DNA of 44,387 nt from Phaeodactylibacter sp. (lineage in GTDB: Bacteria; Bacteroidota; Bacteroidia; Chitinophagales; Saprospiraceae). The DNA lies in NCBI RefSeq assembly GCF_022763345.1, contig NZ_JALEGS010000094.1:1-44387 (forward strand), written 5' to 3'. How positions within the stretch are numbered: the stretch's first letter is position 1; each line of letters opens with the position of its first letter. Both the position numbers and the translations under genes were made by a program. The notes beneath the pieces are model-generated. The model was given only the letters and a program-made list of their open reading frames with translations, ran no database searches and was not told the DNA's origin. Below are positions 40,838 to 44,387 of the stretch, in pieces.

Positions 40838-42130
40838 CTACCAAAGTGGTTTGGTATACAGACGTTTAACGTCAGAAAAGGCATGAGCAGTAGGCGTACC
40901 CAGTACGAACGCCGTGCTGTTGTAAATAGCTATTTCATCGTAATACAGGATATTAAGGGGCACCGGCTCCCCTATTTGCCCCGTGCTCAGGTCAATGAGC
41001 GCCAGCAGATAGCCGGACTCATCGCGCAGCAGCGCATAGAATGCTTCCGTTTTTATATCCTGAATGACCCGGCCGTTCCAATCTTTGTGTTGTACATAAT
41101 AGGCTGGTATTACCTGTTTTGACCGGCCATCAGCATCGAAATATTCAATCCGCTGTTCATCGTGGTTGAACAGGATTAACTCCCCGCCGGCCAGAAAGAG
41201 GAAGTTGTCCTGAGGGTTCTTGTAAAACACCCGCTGTAGGAAATCTGCGTCTGTTTGGCGGGTACGGATGTAATCGTTTTCCGCTCTGGACACATCACCT
41301 GTATTCGAGATCGACTGGCCCTCCATAATCAGGCCGAGGTCTGCCATGTAATTGTCCAGCTGCTCCGCATAAAGGACTTGCCGGAAGTTATCGAGCGCGC
41401 CATTGGTCAGGCTGGCACGCAAGTACCGCTTGAGCAGGCCCTGATAAGCCACATTCTCATAGTACATCGCCTCCTCGGTACTGCACTGGCAGTCGCGGTA
41501 AGCCCCGATATAATCTGTGTACTTCATGGTTTCCATGGGTACAATTTGCGCGCGGGTATACCCCAGGTTGATGTAGCGGTAGTTGGCCAGCAGGTAGAGG
41601 CGGTTGCGGCAATTGACCTCAATATCCATGACCCGGCGCAGATCGAGTTGCTGCTCAAAGAGCAAGATCCCGTCCGGGGAGCGGACCTCAATCCAGGCAT
41701 TGCTCCCCGTACGTTTCCGGCTAAGGGTGAAGAGGTAATCATCCCAAATGGCAAAGGCAAAGGGCAGGCGGTCTTCCGGGCTAAGCTGCCGGAGTTTTTT
41801 CTGTGCAAGAACTTCTACCAGGGGTAGATCAGCGGGTACGGGTTGAAGAGTAATCTGAAGCGCATCTGCCTGTTCCACCACCACTGTATCTGTAAGGTAG
41901 CCGATTGCAGAAATACGAATCCGGGCGGGCCATTTCCCGACGGAAAGCTGAAAATGCCCGTCTGCATCAGCTGCAGTGCCGGTCTTTTCCGTAAGGAGAA
42001 GCAGGTTAGCGAAAGGGATGCCTTCCTCTGTTTTCGAGTCTTGTATAGTACCTTTGAGCGAAAAAGTCTGCGCGGAAAGGCAAAGCGACATCAGGCAGCA
42101 CAATGCAACAGTCAGGGGTTTCCATTTCAT
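40838..42130 (-). CDS. Secreted carboxypeptidase-regulatory-like and beta-propeller protein
   Basis: A 430-aa protein. The signal peptide (1-21) is followed by a carboxypeptidase-regulatory-like domain (about 22-105, SLKGTIQDSKTEEGIPFANL, ISAIGYLTDTVVVE), the domain that typically starts SusC proteins. The rest (about 115-430) looks like a six-bladed beta-propeller similar to Bacteroidota 6-bladed proteins: FAIWDDYLFTLSRKR, RLYLLANYRYINLG, FLFLAGGELILFNHDEQR and ESGYLLALIDLSTGQ. No transmembrane helix is seen after the signal peptide. The role is unknown. Confidence 0.7.
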   Translation of the reverse strand: MKWKPLTVALCCLMSLCLSAQTFSLKGTIQDSKTEEGIPFANLLLLTEKTGTAADADGHFQLSVGKWPARIRISAIGYLTDTVVVEQADALQITLQPVPADLPLVEVLAQKKLRQLSPEDRLPFAFAIWDDYLFTLSRKRTGSNAWIEVRSPDGILLFEQQLDLRRVMDIEVNCRNRLYLLANYRYINLGYTRAQIVPMETMKYTDYIGAYRDCQCSTEEAMYYENVAYQGLLKRYLRASLTNGALDNFRQVLYAEQLDNYMADLGLIMEGQSISNTGDVSRAENDYIRTRQTDADFLQRVFYKNPQDNFLFLAGGELILFNHDEQRIEYFDADGRSKQVIPAYYVQHKDWNGRVIQDIKTEAFYALLRDESGYLLALIDLSTGQIGEPVPLNILYYDEIAIYNSTAFVLGTPTAHAFSDVKRLYTKPLW

Positions 42131-42183
42131 AGCTCATTCCTTTTATTATCGACAAATGAGCGGCGATGTGGTTCATGCCTGGC

Positions 42184-42726
42184 CTAAACGGCATTGCGAT
42201 TCCGCAACATACTCCAGGCGATAAAGCCGCCCAGCAGTATCTTCACGATAGCGCCCGGCCAGAATGGATAAAAGCCGTATTCCAGCGCCTTGCCCCAGCC
42301 ATACAGGTGCGCCAGCCATAGCAACCCGCTTCCCACAATAACGGCAGTACCCAGCCCATTAGCCAGAAGGCTGTAGCCCAAATGCTGCCCCCATCCAAGG
42401 CGGCGCAACAATCCCATGCCTATTGCTGCTATAAAAAAGCCGATAAGAAAGCCCCCGCTACCACCTGAAAAGGAAGACCATCCGCTGCCCCCTTCTGCAA
42501 AGACCGGCAGCCCCACCCCACCGAGCAGCAGGTAGAACAGTACGGCTCCCCCACCCCACGGGAAGGGCAGTAACAGCCCAACCAAAAGTACAGCCAGGCT
42601 CTGACCGGTAATGGGGATGCCTCCAAGGGCTTCCGGGACAGGTATGGCGACTCTGGCCATAATGGCGATGAAGAAGGTACCGAGGAGGAGGTTTAAAAAG
42701 TGGGGAAAAATGGTGTTCGTGTTCAT
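42184..42726 (-). CDS. bioY: Biotin transporter BioY
   Basis: A 180-aa membrane protein with about six helices, the substrate-binding S component of an ECF-type biotin transporter. The IPVPEALGGIPITGQSLAVL segment (about 28-47), PFPWGGGAVLFYLLLGGVGLP and the GGSGGFLIGF motif are characteristic of BioY. No ATPase or T component lies in the window, so it uses distant energising subunits or works alone. A perfect palindrome in its upstream region may be its operator. Confidence 0.9.
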   Translation of the reverse strand: MNTNTIFPHFLNLLLGTFFIAIMARVAIPVPEALGGIPITGQSLAVLLVGLLLPFPWGGGAVLFYLLLGGVGLPVFAEGGSGWSSFSGGSGGFLIGFFIAAIGMGLLRRLGWGQHLGYSLLANGLGTAVIVGSGLLWLAHLYGWGKALEYGFYPFWPGAIVKILLGGFIAWSMLRNRNAV

Positions 42727-42742
42727 AAAATTTTATTTCTCG

Positions 42743-42762
42743 ACAAATTCCACACAATTTGT
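42743..42762. promoter_or_regulatory. Candidate operator between bioY and the divergent gene
   Basis: A perfect 7-bp inverted repeat, ACAAATT (42743-42749) and AATTTGT (42756-42762), has a 6-bp spacer. It lies 17 bp before the bioY start, between divergent genes. It looks like a repressor site but does not match the BirA, BioR or BioQ sites I know. Confidence 0.4.
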
Positions 42763-42777
42763 TAGAAATTTCGTTTT

Positions 42778-42812
42778 TTTGAAGAAACTTTCAACTACGA
42801 GCGGTACTTTTG
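42778..42812 (+). promoter_or_regulatory. Candidate promoter of the 42845 gene
   Basis: TACTTTTG (42805-42812) matches the -7 element TAnnTTTG exactly. TTTG (42778-42781) lies 23 bp before it, rather longer than 19. It puts the transcript start near 42819, so the ATG at 42815 could not be used. Confidence 0.45.
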
Positions 42813-42844
42813 CAATGAACATACTTCAATCAGAAGCCACGACC

Positions 42845-43234
42845 ATGCCTTTGCGCGATGATTTTCCGCCGTCAGGCAGCGATTACCTGGGCGGCGAGAG
42901 TGATGGATACGAGTACCGGACGGTTTTCGGGGGCTCCCGCCTCGAAAGCACCTATGAGATGGTGCGGCAATTTCTGGCGGAAGAAGGGTATGAAGACGTG
43001 CCCCTGCCTAAAGATGCCGAGGAGCTCAGGTTATTCCGCCTGCCAACGCGCAACAAGCAAATCCTAATGTTTGAAGACAATGGCTACGTGCATAACCCCA
43101 TAAAAATCCTCTTCCCGCAAGACCGCCGGAAGAGGAGTACGTTGATCCTTTGTATTTACAATGAGGCTGACCCGCAGCACTTGCTAAAATTCCACCGCAT
43201 TCTGGAACGGGTGGAAGCGGCGAAGTCCGAATAA
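42845..43234 (+). CDS. Small protein of unknown function
   Basis: A 129-aa protein that I do not recognise. It has no signal peptide or membrane helix. It is charged and mixed alpha/beta: YEYRTVFGGSRLESTYEMVR, then FLAEEGYEDVPLPKDAEELR, then RNKQILMFEDNGY, and a final helix. The frame is open far upstream, but the promoter at 42778-42812 favours the ATG at 42845 (MPLRDDFPPSG) over that at 42815. It diverges from bioY and converges on a lipoprotein gene with 5 bp between the stops. Confidence 0.65.
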   Translation: MPLRDDFPPSGSDYLGGESDGYEYRTVFGGSRLESTYEMVRQFLAEEGYEDVPLPKDAEELRLFRLPTRNKQILMFEDNGYVHNPIKILFPQDRRKRSTLILCIYNEADPQHLLKFHRILERVEAAKSE

Positions 43235-43239
43235 CACCT

Positions 43240-43887
43240 CTATTCCAGCCCTTTCAGCTTATCGATGCTTACGGCATCGAGGGCTTCACGCAGGGCACCT
43301 TCTTCAATATTCCGTCCTTCAATTGTAATAATATAGCGGTCTTCGGCAATGATGCTGATCTGCCCTGCCTTCCGCTTGCTGTCGTATTCTTCAAAGGCTT
43401 TGTAGCCGTCAATCGTTGTGGTACGCTCGTATCCGCTCTCTGTTTCCTTGTCAATTTCTACTGAGGCCCAGGCCGCAGTACTGGCCAAAATCATGGAAAC
43501 GCCTGCAAAATCGACTACAGAAACGTCCAGAGATTGGTCTCCGTTTTCATATTCTGCCTGTGCCGTTGACATTTTGAAGCCCATAGCCCCCACTTTCTCC
43601 CCGGTATGCGAAGTCCGGTCCATGCCCGCAATGCGCTCAGGCAGAAGGGCTTTTAGCTCTCGGAAGTCCACCACTTCTTTGGTTTCTCCGTCGCCGCCTA
43701 ATTGCTTCATGGCATCGCTCATGGCTTTTTCCATGGTAGCTGCCGGGTCATCGGAAGAGGTGCCTTCAGAAGAGGAGGAGGTCTCCGTTGATTCTGTAGT
43801 TGCGGAAGTATTTTCGCTGCCACCGCAGGAAGTTAGAAGGCCAGCCGCCAGGAAAATAAGCGGGAAAATCAGTTTTCGGGTTTGCAT
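43240..43887 (-). CDS. Lipoprotein of unknown function
   Basis: A 215-aa protein. The start at 43887 gives a lipoprotein signal peptide with its lipobox ending at Cys21 (AAGLLTSCGG). The frame is open upstream to 44109, but the promoter-like site at 43914-43944 and the lipobox fix 43887. A Ser/Thr/Glu-rich linker (about 24-50) leads to a folded domain (about 60-215) with RELKALLPERIAGMDRTS, YENGDQSLDVSVVDFAGVSM and the C-terminal YIITIEGRNIEEGALREAL. I do not recognise a catalytic motif. It would be surface- or periplasm-anchored. Confidence 0.8.
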   Translation of the reverse strand: MQTRKLIFPLIFLAAGLLTSCGGSENTSATTESTETSSSSEGTSSDDPAATMEKAMSDAMKQLGGDGETKEVVDFRELKALLPERIAGMDRTSHTGEKVGAMGFKMSTAQAEYENGDQSLDVSVVDFAGVSMILASTAAWASVEIDKETESGYERTTTIDGYKAFEEYDSKRKAGQISIIAEDRYIITIEGRNIEEGALREALDAVSIDKLKGLE

Positions 43888-43913
43888 AGTAATTGAGGTT
43901 TTTGATTCGGTAC

Positions 43914-43944
43914 CAAACTTACGAAAATCCATTCCACGTACCAA
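43914..43944 (-). promoter_or_regulatory. Promoter of the 43240-43887 lipoprotein gene
   Basis: On the minus strand TTG (43944-43942) is followed after 20 bp by TAAGTTTG (43921-43914), an exact -7 consensus match. It predicts a leader of about 20 nt and supports the internal start. Confidence 0.6.
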
Positions 43945-43968
43945 CTGCTTTCGAAGAATGCTTAACCC

Positions 43969-44343
43969 ATGCCCATTTGGCTCAATGCCCGGGCGATGCT
44001 GCTCCGTACTTACTATGAACAGGAAGAATACGATGCGCTTTTTGCGTTTTTGGACAGCTTTGAAGCCTTCGTCCGCCGCCAAAAAGGAATGGGCTATCAC
44101 CGGTCTCACTATCAGGCTTTATTGCTGTTCACCCGGCGGCTCCTCCATTTGCCGGAAGGCGATAAAGACTGCAGGGTTCAATTCAAAGCGGACATACAGG
44201 TGGCGCCTGCTAAGGAGGAATGCGGCTGGCTACTGAGTAAGCTATACGCAATACGAAGTGGCCACCTACTGGCGCTGACGGCCAGCACGGGGAACGATAA
44301 ATGTCGGGCTTACAGTCCAGACATTCATCGTCTGGGTCGTTGA
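43969..44343 (+). pseudogene. Probable C-terminal remnant of a larger protein
   Basis: A 124-aa open frame that starts after an in-frame TAA (43963) with MPIWLNARAMLLRTYYEQEE, then LFAFLDSFEAFVRRQKGMGY. This helical, repeat-like sequence looks like the end of a larger alpha-solenoid protein, not an N-terminus. From about residue 87 (LSKLYAIRSGHLL) the composition changes, and the last ten residues are encoded by a palindromic repeat at 44316-44335. I infer an N-terminal truncation and a replaced C-terminus. It could instead be a short intact gene. Confidence 0.45.
44316..44335. repeat. 20-bp palindromic repeat, copy 1
   Basis: TCCAGACATTCATCGTCTGG contains the inverted repeat CCAGAC (44317-44322) and GTCTGG (44330-44335) around ATTCATC. 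It lies within the last codons of the 43969 frame. An identical copy lies 8 bp further on. Confidence 0.75.
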
Positions 44344-44363
44344 TCCAGACATTCATCGTCTGG
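44344..44363. repeat. 20-bp palindromic repeat, copy 2
   Basis: An identical 20-bp copy of 44316-44335, separated from it by 8 bp, so the unit length is 28 bp. The window ends 24 bp later, so further copies cannot be seen. Confidence 0.75.
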
Positions 44364-44387
44364 AATCTTGGATTTGCGACATCGGCC

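Noticed and set aside
42611..42844. Longer start for the 42845 gene at 42611
   Set aside because: It would overlap bioY on the other strand and run through the promoter region.
43888..44109. Longer start for the lipoprotein gene at 44109
   Set aside because: It would bury the lipobox signal peptide in the middle of the protein and overlap the promoter at 43914-43944.
44316..44363. Possible CRISPR array
   Set aside because: Only two 20-bp copies with an 8-bp spacer, far too short for CRISPR spacers, and no cas genes.

Overview
The window is chromosomal DNA of a Bacteroidota bacterium, most likely from the marine Saprospiria/Lewinella-like group (the lineage is inferred from gene style, not from a search). 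Supporting signs are a SusC/SusD pair, several secreted proteins ending in a type IX secretion (T9SS, Por-type) sorting domain, GEVED domains, and promoters of the Bacteroidota type (-33 TTG/TTTG, about 19 bp, -7 TAnnTTTG). Good Shine-Dalgarno sequences are generally absent.

Layout. (1) 1-4860: a large T9SS-exported subtilisin-like protease on the minus strand, diverging from an ECF-like sigma factor gene that overlaps a gene for a membrane protein with TPR-like repeats, probably its anti-sigma partner. (2) 4899-20712, almost all minus strand: the core gene-expression block. In transcription order it is xerC-type recombinase, hpf, tRNA-Thr(TGT), tRNA-Tyr(GTA), tRNA-Gly(TCC), tRNA-Thr(GGT), tuf, tRNA-Trp(CCA), secE, nusG, rplK, rplA, rplJ, rplL, rpoB, rpoC, then a terminator. 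Three tandem promoter-like sites lie between hpf and the first tRNA. Several intercistronic spacers hold strong hairpins. A 45-bp direct repeat carrying the 3' end of tRNA-Trp flanks a short palindromic segment between tRNA-Trp and secE. (3) 20821-27296: a TonB C-terminal-domain protein, a DUF3179-like lipoprotein, and a susC-susD nutrient-uptake operon. (4) 27503-30872: pdxJ (vitamin B6), then on the plus strand a CPBP intramembrane protease, cdsA and psd (phospholipid synthesis). (5) 30869-39958: a WG-repeat protein, a T9SS-exported GH13 alpha-amylase-family enzyme, a decayed toxin-antitoxin pair, another T9SS cargo protein, and a second SusC-like receptor without a SusD. (6) 40111-44387: a beta-barrel protein, a secreted carboxypeptidase-regulatory-like/beta-propeller protein, the biotin transporter component bioY, a small unknown protein, a lipoprotein, and a probable gene remnant that runs into palindromic repeats at the window edge.

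The gene set combines housekeeping (transcription, translation, lipid and B6 synthesis) with outer-membrane polymer use: extracellular protease and amylase, TonB-dependent uptake and surface lipoproteins. I found no phage, CRISPR array, complete transposon or clear new defence system. The features most worth a second look are the repeat structure at tRNA-Trp, the tandem promoters of the tRNA-tuf operon, the hairpins in the ribosomal protein/RNA polymerase operon, the broken toxin gene and the palindromic repeats at the right edge.
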